DNA of 21,108 nt from the NCBI GenBank assembly GCA_027575765.1, contig JANBPT010000845.1, positions 1-21,108 on the forward strand, in the 5' to 3' direction. Shown here piece after piece: positions 7,792 to 17,108 of the stretch. The translations under genes were made by a program, and so were the position numbers. How positions within the stretch are numbered: position 1 is the first letter of the stretch; every line of letters begins with the position of its first letter. Below the pieces are notes generated by a model. The model searched no databases, was not told where the DNA came from, and was given only the letters and a program-made list of their open reading frames with translations. Source of the DNA: Tieghemiomyces parasiticus (Eukaryota > Kickxellomycota > Dimargaritomycetes > Dimargaritales > Dimargaritaceae).

Positions 7792-10365
7792 TTACTTGCG
7801 CTGGGCTACCTCATCCTGCTTGTAGGCGATGAAGGCCGGAAAACTGAGGTAGACCTCCTCCGCACGGCGGCGAAGTTCCGGGTGGGTACGGCGGTCGACA
7901 GACTTGACCAGCCGCTTGATGTCGTGGCGCAGGGCGTCTAGGCGGGTCAGGTACCGACCCTGTACAAACACGGGCCCGTCGTAGTCATAACTGGCATCAC
8001 CGTAGACTTCGTAGAAGGCGTCGAGCGCCTGGAAGATGGACTCGATGGGGGCTGGGTCGAACTGGGAGGATTTACCGCTGGGTAGAGCGATGATCCGGCG
8101 GGTTTCCGCCTCGATTACGTGGGTAATGAGGAAGTCGCCCACTACACGGTTCTCCTCGATGTGACCGGGGCGCCGGCGGGCGATACTGCCCAGGATACCC
8201 ACGCATTTCACCTTGATGCCGGCGTTGGCCACTCCGCTGGTATCGGTAAAAGTGCTCATGAAGGTGGCAACCTGATCACCCGTAACGGGGACCTCGCCTT
8301 CGGACCCGCGGGCCAGGCTCCACAGGCAACCCAGAGCCATGCTGAGGAACTCGCTCCGGAAGAGCGGCCATTCGAGGGCGGTGGCAAACCGTTCTTGGGT
8401 CGGGGTTGGGGTGGCGGCCCGGTGGGCCATAGCGAACAGACGCGGCCAGGCATCGTAGACCAAGTCGCGGTGCCCATGCGCAGCGGCGAACCACGCTCGG
8501 TTGGGACCCTCCTCGGCCATGACCAGCCAAAAGTTGTTAAGACAGCCTAGGGCCCGCAGGTGAAGGACGTTGAGTGAGGATTGGAACGATTGTAGGGTAG
8601 AGAGCGCCAGGGCGTCGCGGCCAGCGAGATCGGTTTCGGTCGAGGCGGCGACCTCGGAGGATTGCGGACTAGCGGGTGTAGCCGCTTCCGCTGGTAGACT
8701 GTCAAGGTACGTCGTAATGGGTTCGGCCAGGCGCAGAGTCGGGGCTAGAATGTGGCGGGTGAAGAGATCCACAAGCTTGGCGTCCATGGTATCCTCGTCG
8801 TCGGCATGGTCCCCACCGGTCACGTCTAGAAGGTCCTCCAAGTCAGAACCTTCTAGGGCGTCCTCGTCCTCTTCAATCCCGTGGTCATCATCCTCCTCCA
8901 TTCCAGCCTCCATACTCTCATCGGCAGAACCTACGCCTGCCTCCTCGTCACCGGCATCCTCCGCCATGACGCTGTGACCGCCGCTTGCCTTCCCCCCCTT
9001 GCCATTGGCCTGGCGGGCCTCCCACGCCAACCGCTTCTCTTCCTTAGCCTCCTTGTCGAGTTCGGCCTGGGTGAATAGATTGGCCAGCAATTCCAGCACA
9101 ACGTGCAGCGCATTGATGGTGTTCTCTGTATCTGTTAGAGCCTGGACGGCCTGGACGCTGGCCTTGGCCTCGGCGTCGCCAACAGATGCGGCGTTCAATT
9201 TAATACGTCCAGCCAGCTCGCAGGCCCGCTGGACCGTCGCGTCCAAATCCTTGGGCAGGTGACTAGCCAGGACCTTGAGCAGGGTGCTACGATACTTTTC
9301 GTAGCGCGGGGCTACGTTGGCCGGGGCGCGCTGGGAGAAGGCGGCGGTGTGATACAGGGTGCCTCCAATGTAGACGGGGAGCTCCGGTACGGCCTTGAAC
9401 GTATGATTGTGCGGGTCAGCCGCAGCGTCCAACCCGTCAAATAGGAGGTCCAGATAGTCTCCGCTGGATACCCATGTACGCATCATGAAGGGATTGTTGG
9501 CGGTGAGTGTGTAGAGGCACTGGCCGGCCATGAGCCGCGGAGCGGCTGGGATGCGAGCATCGTGGGTCGTCACGAACGGGAGAATGAACGCCAGCGGGTT
9601 CGTATCGTTCACTCGGCGGAGCCCGATCTGCGAGCCCTCGCTCAGGGTGAGTAGTAGCGACAGGATATTCTCCGACACCTCCCACACCAGCTTCTCGGTG
9701 AGCTGACCCTTCGGCACAGTCTCGGAAGCGGGACCCGTTGATCCGGCTGGGCGGGCCAGCAGATCGGCAATGAAGTAGGAAGCCTTATCCATGAGCTGGC
9801 GTAGGACGAGGGTAATATTCTTCTTGAGCATTTGGGCGTCGATCCCGGGGTCACAGAGAGTACCCAGGTTCCGCAGGGCACCCAGGCACTCGGAGACGAC
9901 CGTCAGCGAGTCGTCGGTGAGACGTTCCACCAGCAGACCGACTAGGTTGGTGGCGAGCATCTTGCGCCGGTACTGCGGGTTGCTCATAAAAATATGCGAC
10001 ACGCTGGTGGCCGCCCAGGCCCGTTCATCAGCGTCGGCCGATTCCAACTGAGATAACCAAAGGGGAAGTAATGAGGGAGGGGTGAGCGGGCAACAGGGGG
10101 AGGGGTGCAGGTGGTGGGTTAGCAGGTAGGTGGAAACTCTCGCTCGCCGGTTGTTCCTTAATTCTAGTTCCTGTTGGTGACCGACAGTTCACCTTTCCAT
10201 CCCTATCGCTGCGAAACCTACCTTCTTGAGTAGGGGCAAGCCTTGCTCGGCCGTGAGAGGCAGCTGCTGGCTGCTCATGCCACCTCCGGTGGCGGCAGCA
10301 TTGACGGCTAGGAGCCCGATCGGGTTGACCCGGGCCTTAGCTATGGTACGCTTAGCCTTCCCCAT
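7792..10365 (-). CDS. SYO1: symportin Syo1: ARM/HEAT-repeat co-importer of ribosomal proteins L5 and L11, two exons
   Basis: Exons 10365-10222 and 10047-7792 join in phase 0 and give 799 residues. The 174-nt intron starts GTAGGT and ends CTCAG. Exon 1 (48 residues) starts MGKAKRTIAKARVNPIGL, the basic N-terminus typical of Syo1, which in studied fungi carries a PY-type nuclear localisation signal read by Kap104. Exon 2 opens with KLESADADERAWAATSVSHI and continues as helical ARM/HEAT repeats (SECLGALRNLGTL, WEVSENILSLLLTL). A strongly acidic, probably disordered loop lies at about residues 409-469 (MEEDDDHGIEEDEDALEGSD). In the family this loop binds L11 while the N-terminal repeats hold L5, so both enter the nucleus together for 5S RNP assembly. 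Length is somewhat above the yeast protein. The family call rests on the N-terminus, the repeats and the acidic loop together. Confidence 0.88.
10075..10105 (+). other. G-quadruplex-type motif opposite the SYO1 intron pyrimidine tract
   Basis: Five G-runs of three or more, with loops of 1, 5, 5 and 1 bases, satisfy the usual quadruplex pattern on the plus strand. On the SYO1 sense strand the same bases are a C-rich tract 28-58 nt upstream of the intron's 3' splice site, so the simplest role is a polypyrimidine tract. Confidence 0.5.
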
Positions 10366-10758
10366 GGTCGTTGTAGGAATTGTCTAGCTGCGGTGGTAGA
10401 ACGCGAAGGCGTGGTCGGGGTGTGAACTGGGCGATCCGGACGGCAGTAAATGGCGGTGGCTGACCCAGAGAAGAAAATGACGAGCAGTAGAGGTAAGATA
10501 ACGGACGCTCTTAGATAAATGTGCTGAAGCATCGGACGTACTCGGGGGACCTGGTATTGGTTTGCATACTGGGCACATCCTCGGTCGCATTTCTCTGACG
10601 CATGGCCCGAGCCTACCTGGCTTTTTTTTTGATGCTAGACAACATGGCTTCGTGCTTATTTTTTTTTAGCCGACCATGGGAGCAGAGCTGCTGTCGAGAG
10701 GCCTAATGGGATGGGTAAAAACCGGACACTAAAAAAAATAATCATTCACCGATTTCAG

Positions 10759-10866
10759 GTGTAGCCCGTATTTCCCACAACTAGTGGTTTACCAACTTCC
10801 TCCCTATAAAAATGCTGACCACCCACCTCCCTCCCAATTAAAATCGTGAACAAATACGGGCCACAT
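10759..10866. repeat. imperfect inverted repeat, 15-nt arms
   Basis: The arms are 10759-10773 (GTGTAGCCCGTATTT) and 10852-10866 (AAATACGGGCCACAT). They match as inverted copies at 13 of 15 positions, with a perfect 10-bp core, and enclose 78 bases. No flanking target-site duplication is obvious, so evidence for a mobile element is weak. Confidence 0.5.
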
Positions 10867-11131
10867 TTAGTTCGAGATTAGTGCATTCGTTGCCTCCTCT
10901 CGCGTTCCCGTGGTCCAGACTAACGTGTTGGTGAAGTGGCTTATCTATTGTGGGCCATTTTGCTCCTTATCGGGAGGTCAAGCGTGTTTAGGTGAGGCAC
11001 CAAATTTACCCCACCTGGCCGACCGACTGAAAAGGTACATCTCTCAATCAAATGAAAAACAGAAACTAGCCCTCTATTGACAAGGACATGACGCGTGTAA
11101 GGCCCATGATCAGTGCTGACAAGAATATTGC

Positions 11132-11149
11132 GGATCGGCTTACCGATCC
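11132..11149. repeat. perfect 7-bp hairpin
   Basis: GGATCGG and CCGATCC flank a four-base CTTA loop. It lies in the gene-free interval with no T-run after it, so it is not an obvious terminator. Function unknown. Confidence 0.5.
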
Positions 11150-12369
11150 ACTTGAGCACTAGCCAGATAATTCATCATCACCTTTGATGTCGGGTGTCTC
11201 CCAATAACAAACAGTTGGCTGGAATGATGTGGTCGATCACGTCCCTATTAGACAGTAGTCGTTTCAGTCAGCGTTTACCTAAACTGCCTGAATGCAGGCC
11301 AATTTTTTTACATACTTGTTCTTTTTCCACACGGACCATGATTCCAGGGACTATGGCATGTGTAGCCTAAACCAATATCGGATGAAACATTTGAGGCTTT
11401 ATCCTGTACGGCTTACGCTCTATTGATGCAGCCAAGTTCTGAATCTAGAGGGGTATAATGAGGACATGTAGCATTTGGAGTAAGTCCAAGTTTACCTCGG
11501 GTAGAGGGTAAGTGTGTCGTCTGCTAGAAGGTAAATACTATGCCAGCACGGATCTCGGCCCACAAGCTTCAAAGTCACTGGGCCTGGCCAGCCGGGAGAG
11601 GACGATGCATATGTGAGGCGAAGTAGAGGCGTCGAAGTGAACAGCCTGCGTCCAAGCACTCGTTATTTCCCCTCAGCCTGGGTATGGACCCTTACACCAA
11701 CTTCGGTTTTATCCTTGCGCCTCGATATCAGGTAGAGTCGGCTTTACTTCATTGATTCTAATAATATGATAGTTCTTATAGACCTCTGCCGCTCAAGCGA
11801 ACGCCATCAGCGTGGGGATGACCAGATCCTTCCGCTACCTAGGTCCAACTTGACTATTAACATCCGGCCTGCTTTCCCTTAACAATTAAACCACGCTCGT
11901 TCAAGTTTCTACTTCTCGCCTACTCTACTTAATTTTAAAATTTAACGGTCTACTAAGCCTCCAAACGTGGCTTATGAGTTACTGATCATTAGGTATCCTC
12001 ATTGCTTCAGCAAAATAATTTTTTTCACATACCTGCAAACGTTACCGCCGTATTCCTGTCGGACTCGTTTCTGTGTTCTTGCCGTAATCTCCGCCGTCTT
12101 TCCGACCGTTCCAAGCTCGTGGTTGTTACTACCACCATTCCACCCGTTGTTGTTTCATTTTCCTAGCCATTAACCCGTACCAAGACCCATCGTGCACTCC
12201 ACTTCTACATTTCCTGTCCCTCGTCCTGAGTCACGTCCTCCACTTACAACTCCCGTTGAACTACGTACCTCCCCCGTCCTCCACTCCTTCCTCCATTGGC
12301 CCTCTGGCACGGTTTTTCTCCGCAATTGTGGATTCGCGGAGTCGAAGCCAACGGTGCACTGGAACTGCA

Positions 12370-12477
12370 TATGGTGAAACACCATAAGACGCACTGGCGA
12401 CATACACCAGCTCTACGTTGTCGAACGTACTGTATCGGTGAGCTAAAGAACGCGATCGGCAGAAAAGGGCGGCGTTG
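12370..12477 (+). CDS. possible 35-residue very basic microprotein (doubtful)
   Basis: An ATG at 12370 opens a 35-codon frame rich in Lys, Arg and His (MVKHHKTHWRHT...GRKGRR), placed after a 290-bp pyrimidine-rich stretch like the one before SDH2. I recognise no family; it is not ribosomal protein L41 by its pattern. Short length and a frame that also reads open upstream make chance likely. Confidence 0.12.
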
Positions 12478-12767
12478 AGCTCCTGCTTCATATGTAGCCA
12501 GCAGGTTTACAAGTAGCCTGGGAAGGTGCCCAGTGCAGGAATTCCCAAGGCGTATTAGCGCCTCCGCCGAACATGCACCTAGCACGCCACTTCAACGATG
12601 ATATTACCTAAAGGAGGCGGGGTCAGGCCTCCTACAACAACGAGCGGTCTCCCAGCACCGAGATGCAAGTATTTAAAAAGTGCACGTTCCGCAAGGTAAA
12701 TTGAAACTGATTCTCAGTGCTTGTGCAATTAGATTATTTTTCCTTTCAATTCTCGGTTCCATTATGA

Positions 12768-12812
12768 TTTATTCGCTCGCAGTCCTACGCCATTGATTAT
12801 CAGTTCTTTATT
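12768..12812 (-). terminator. candidate polyadenylation signals of the second PPR gene
   Basis: Minus-strand AATAAA occurs at 12807-12812 and 12768-12773, about 145 and 185 nt past the stop codon at 12955, inside an AT-rich stretch. Position and composition fit a 3' UTR end. Confidence 0.4.
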
Positions 12813-12954
12813 ATATCTCAACTCCTCCCCGGGATGCACACCTCACTACAATACCATAATTCTTCACACTGTGGTTTGCGGGTAGGCATCCTAGCCCAGG
12901 CCCAGCCGCGCATTAACTCAGGCCCAAGCGCCGCTTGCGCGGTGTTCCCTTGCA

Positions 12955-15900
12955 TCAGCTGCTAAGTGGCGGAGTCGGATCGGGGGGCAAGGGGTATTGG
13001 GAAGTCTCGCGACGGTCGTGCCCTTTCTCCGCAGACAGGCGGTCCCACTCGGCCGCAACTCCAGTCTTTTGTGTCTCTTGCTCACGTCGCAATGTTTCCG
13101 TGAAGCTGCGCAGAGTGACTGGGGGTCGGTGCGGAATGACATTGTCAAGGTTACGGCAGAACATGTAGAGATACTCTGACCGTCGATCGATACCCTGCAC
13201 CACGCGCTCGACTTCGGCACGGGGTAGGTGGCGGTACCGCTCCTTGAGCATCCCACCGAGTTGGCGCAGCTCGACACTCTGGCCGACAGGAATTTTCAGC
13301 TTGAATACAAGCAGATTCATGATACGCAAGGCAGCTTCCCAGCAAGCCGGGTGGTCCGGGATTCCCACCAGGAGCTGGCCGAGGTTGGCTAGAGCGTACC
13401 GGGACTCAAAATTGATTTGGGTCATAGGTGGCAAAATGCGCGAAAGCCAAGTGAGAGCGGTTGGAAAGTGGGTGTAGTTACCTTGGTGCGCGTAGAGGGC
13501 GAGCTGGTTACAAATTATAGGAATCTCCTCCTTGGCGAAGGGGAAGGCCGTGTAGACGGCCCCTAGCCGGGCCACAGTTGTCGGCACCAGCGCCGATTTG
13601 CCCGCCGTTGGCTCGTTGGCCGGGCTGTGCGCTCCTTCATCTTCTCCGGGCACCACGGCGTTGGCACTGACGGTAGGGCCCCGGCTGGAAGCGAAGAAGT
13701 CAGACGGGAGTTGCGGATGTGGTGGAGGTTGGTCCGGCAGGGATTCTGGGGTATGGTCGAGTTGGAGAGCGCCACGGGGTCCGAACTGTCGGACGAAATC
13801 GTAAAACATTGGTGTACAGGGCCCCGTGGTCGTCCAGAATCGGATGATGGCGGCCAGCACCTTGGCGGCCTGGTCGCAGTCGTTCGCCGCATGGAGATGA
13901 TAGTTAAATACGCGCTCGTAGCGTTGGTACTCCCAGGGAATCCGGGCGGCCTCGTAGGCCTCGAGTCGTCGGAGACCCTCGGGTCCGGTCACTTTAGAGG
14001 TCAGACAGCATGCAAGGTAGAGATCGTGCATCGCTATGTGGTCCTCCATGGCATCGAGGGGCACGTTGTGGATGAGACTCTGGGCGGTGGCGTGGTCCCC
14101 AGCCACGACGCAGCACTTGAGCAGGGCGATGCGCAGCACTGGTAGGGTCTCCCCACCGGGATGCTCCACAGCGAGCTCGGGGCGGATCATAGAGATGGCG
14201 TAGTGGGCCCAGTAACCGACCCGCGTCATACAGTTGAGAGTGGTCAGATACAGCGCGAGGGTCCGCGGCACACCGAAGATGGACAGACCGCGCCACTGTT
14301 GCTGGAGGGCCTTATTGTCACCGTTGATCGCCAGTCCCCAGAAGAAGATGCAAAGCAGTTTCTCATCCAGCGGAATCCCGAGAGCATCAAGTTCGGTCCG
14401 GTATTGGTAAAACCGCGGGTCGATACGGTCGAAAGGAATGGGTAGTAGATATGGGGCCTCGAGGTCACGAATACGATTGATAGGGAGGGCGGCGAGGAGC
14501 AGCGGTTGGTACAGTTCGCTGCGGTCGCCCGATGGGTTGGCACCCGTAACTAGCTGCCATATGGCGGCGGCGCGATCACTCCGCTCGGTCTCGCTGAGGA
14601 CAGCGTGTTGGGAGAGGGCGGCATGCCACAGGAGGGCCCGGTACGTGGCGTGGTTGGGTGTCACCCCGGCGCGGAGCATGGCAGAGTGGATGGCCAGTAC
14701 GTCCGCATAGGGGAAAACCCGTGGGTGCAGTTGCTGGCAATACGCTAGACTGGTGATGAGTTCATTATAGTCCCATACGTCAAAGTGGTAGCCCTCCTGT
14801 TTCGCGAGTTCGGTCTGAAGTCGCCCCAACTTGTCTGGAAGGGCAAGCAGTTGCCGCGGTGGGGTGGACATGAACGGGAATCGGGCGCGGTGCACATCAA
14901 ATTGCCAGAGACTGAATGGGAGGGCGGAGGTGTCGAGGCAGGCGGCGTGGTGGAGGGCGAGCTGAAACCGGCGGGCACTGCGATATTCCCCCGGGGCCGG
15001 GGCATTGTCGGGGAAGGTCGCCCGGGCGCTTTCATAGATGGCCAGACCGGTAGGGAGTTGGCCATACTCGGCAAAGCAGATGGCCAGTGCAGCTGCTGGG
15101 TCCAGGGTCGACGGGCGGTCTGTGCGCGGGAGCCAGTCCCGCTCGTACACAGTGATGGCCTGCCGAAAATTTCCGCAACGGGCCAGCGCAGCTACGTACT
15201 CACCCGTGGCGGCCGTGGAGGGTGCATTAGTGCCAACCTTCAACATTTTCCAGATCTCGTGGACGCGGTCGACGTCGTCGGCGTAGCCGTGGTAGCGCAA
15301 ATCGCCGAGCAGTAGGGCCTCATTACCGGCGCCTGCCCGCTGCGCATGGCGGTGCCAGGCCTGAAGGATGGGATAGGCGTACACGGCTGCGCGCCGGCGG
15401 TGCGGGAGGATCGAAAACTGGGCGCCTAGCACGCAGCCCAGCAGTCGAGTCCAAGTGGCTGGGTGATCGACCCAGTGAACTACTGCCGGGTCCAACCGGA
15501 GATCCTCCAGCTCACCCCGTTCGGCGAGTCGGACGCAGATCGGGCCCAAGCTAGCCAGATCCCGTGACCGAGCTAGGATGGCTAGAATGAGGTCGAGGCC
15601 CTCGACGAGGGGATCCGATATGGCGTGCCGTATCGCTTTGAGATCAGTCTCCGCAGATGCCGTACTGACAGGATCGCCACGCCATGAGGCGTAGTGGTGA
15701 TACATTTGGCGGTAGGTCTTCTGGGCCTGGTCATATTGGTGGGCGTCTCGGCATGCTGACAGGATCCGTAGGTACATGGCATTCAGGAGCGGCAGGACCT
15801 GTGGGTGGTAGGTGAGAATTCCAGGTTTATCGCCGTGGGCGTTAATGAAGGCAAGGAACTCGTTAACCAGGTCAAAATGTGGCAGGTCGGTCTGCGCAGT

Positions 15901-16400
15901 CAAGTTTGTCATGGTTTCCAAGGTGGCTTCGGCTGCCAAAATGGCCTGCTGAACTGCAGGTGGAGGCTTTGTACTTAATACCCGGTTAAGCACGGTCTGT
16001 GGTTGGTGCACCCCTAGGCGAGGGGCGGAGACGGTGCCTGGTCGGTTGCGAGTAAAGGTATGGATGGCATGATCAGGTAACGTAGGTAAACATTGGTTAG
16101 TGCTTAGGGCTGGAGTCGGGTGGCTCAAGCCCGGCTGTTTTGCAACATCTTCCCTCCCCTCGTTATACAAGCTAGACCAGGACCAACGACAATAGTGCTA
16201 GCCCTGGCGACGGCTCGCTACTTACGATGTGCTGGTATCGCGCCGCCAGTGCGCACCTGGCCGGATTGACCTATCCGGGCCAGCGTGGTATACTGTCGGC
16301 CCCTGAACATGGTGTGGGATGTCGAGGAGAGGACGACAGAGCGATCGACTAGAGCCGCCGCCGCGCGCTGGGAGATTCGGGGGAGGCTGATATTACTCAT
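12955..16400 (-). CDS. second long PPR-like helical-repeat protein, probably mitochondrial, two exons
   Basis: Proposed exons are 16400-16226 and 16148-12955, giving 1122 residues. The donor is a strong GTAAGT at 16225. The large frame starts at a TTG (16170) with no suitable ATG, which is why an upstream exon is needed. Exon 1 opens MSNISLPRISQRAAAALVDR and contains RGRQYTTLAR: many Arg/Ser/Ala and few acidic residues, a good mitochondrial presequence. The only phase-compatible acceptor I found is a GGGAAG at 16151-16149, weaker than a usual CAG/TAG, so the junction is less sure than either exon. PPR-like helix pairs appear near residues 179-207 (LLNAMYLRILSACRDAHQYD), 366-396 (GEYVAALARCGNFRQAITVY) and 516-565 (DYNELITSLAYC, TPNHATYRALLWHA). 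A low-complexity linker around 870-920 (ESLPDQPPPHPQLP) separates a C-terminal helical part. The orthologue is unknown; a role with mitochondrial RNA is inferred from the family. Confidence 0.78.
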
Positions 16401-16680
16401 GATCAGCAGGGGTGGATTCCTCGCGGAGGAGGCCGAAGCAGCCCAAAGGGGTAGTTGACAGAAATGTGAAGGGGAAGTAGATGGGGTGGCGATTGGTTCC
16501 TGAAGGGACCCACGTCTCGGTCAAGATTCCTCTACGCTGTTCGAAGGTCTCGTGGAGGGGGGCTGTTGAGCCTGCCGTGCTAGGAGGTGAGCGCGGGGTC
16601 AGTGGCAGGATCCTGCTAGCCCATTCGCTAATGATCCCAGCAGTTGGGAGAGATCAGGACGGCATTAAATTAATGTAGCG

Positions 16681-16688
16681 TCACGTGA
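16681..16688. promoter_or_regulatory. E-box palindrome TCACGTGA
   Basis: The full 8-bp palindrome lies about 280 nt upstream of the second PPR gene's start. TCACGTGA is the preferred site of Cbf1-type basic helix-loop-helix factors in yeasts. Use here is inferred only from sequence and position. Confidence 0.35.
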
Positions 16689-16738
16689 TTGTCGATAGAT
16701 TGGTGGGTAATCGCTTTGGTGCACCCAGTAGGGAGGGG

Positions 16739-16820
16739 TGGCTAGATAGTGTGATTGAGAGCTGCAGTTGGGCGGGCAACTGCATCTCTCAGAGACCTCC
16801 CGCTCCATAGCCTCTAGCCA
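16739..16820. repeat. nested inverted repeat / large stem-loop
   Basis: Outer 8-bp arms TGGCTAGA (16739-16746) and TCTAGCCA (16813-16820) enclose an inner hairpin. In the inner hairpin GAGAG-C-TGCAGTTG (16757-16770) pairs with CAACTGCA-T-CTCTC (16777-16790), leaving one mismatch and a six-base loop. The 82-nt size and 7-8 bp terminal stem recall a tRNA, but no T-arm consensus (GTTCRA) is present on either strand, so I do not call one. It may be a folded element in the TRM4 3' UTR, a small ncRNA or a decayed miniature transposon. Confidence 0.6.
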
Positions 16821-17108
16821 TCTACGCCTAGCATTAAGCTCGGGCCTTCAACTCGAATTATAGATACCTTTCAAAATATCCTTGCATTCGCCCTATCTGC
16901 AACACCACTTGATGTCCTCTTTCCCGTCTCTTTGCACTCGCGTACAGTGAGCGAACTGGGTGAATACAATTGTTATACCCCCCCCTTTGTGCATCAATTA
17001 TGCTCCCAGTTTCATTTTTAAAAGCATCAATGTTTATCAGTCGGAGCATAGATGGATCAACCTGCACACAAGCGAGTGGCGCCAAGCGATAGGGAAGCGA
17101 CGTCAGTG

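Larger units (their letters stand above)
10366..12954. other. 2.6 kb interval without a supported gene
   Basis: This is the longest gene-free stretch in the window. Its left end must contain the SYO1 promoter and its right end the 3' UTR of the second PPR gene. Base composition alternates: moderately GC-rich to 10620, AT-rich with T- and A-runs near 10620-10740, mixed to 12000, pyrimidine-rich on the plus strand about 12025-12310, and AT-rich again 12660-12830. The frames of 60-113 codons found here show no domain, presequence or consistent codon use. No tRNA with paired arms, no 5S or U6-like sequence, and no transposon terminal repeats with a target duplication were seen. An imperfect inverted repeat (10759/10866) and a perfect hairpin (11132-11149) are noted separately. 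Confidence 0.5.
16401..17108. other. intergenic between the second PPR gene and TRM4
   Basis: Both flanking genes run leftward, so this 708-nt interval holds the PPR promoter (left part) and the TRM4 3' UTR (right part). It contains an E-box palindrome at 16681-16688 and a nested inverted repeat at 16739-16820. Frames of 60-75 codons here have no recognisable content. No clear minus-strand AATAAA was found near the TRM4 stop. Confidence 0.6.

Noticed and set aside
8119..8977. plus-strand frames of 143 and 135 codons opposite SYO1
   Set aside because: They are antisense to the Syo1 exon; the serine-rich one simply mirrors the acidic loop codons.
10621..10668. T-runs as RNA polymerase III terminators of a small RNA gene
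   Set aside because: No A/B boxes, U6-like or 5S-like sequence was found in the 100 bases before either run.
10941..11159. 72-codon minus-strand frame in the gene-poor interval
   Set aside because: It opens at GTG with no ATG in a good context, resembles no family I know, and codon use is unlike the firm genes.
13627..15315. plus-strand frames of 172 and 176 codons inside the second PPR gene
   Set aside because: They lie antisense to a 3.2 kb coding frame and have no start context, domain or splice logic.
16739..16820. tRNA gene
   Set aside because: Size and terminal stem fit, but no GTTCRA T-loop, no D-arm consensus and no anticodon arm of correct spacing on either strand.
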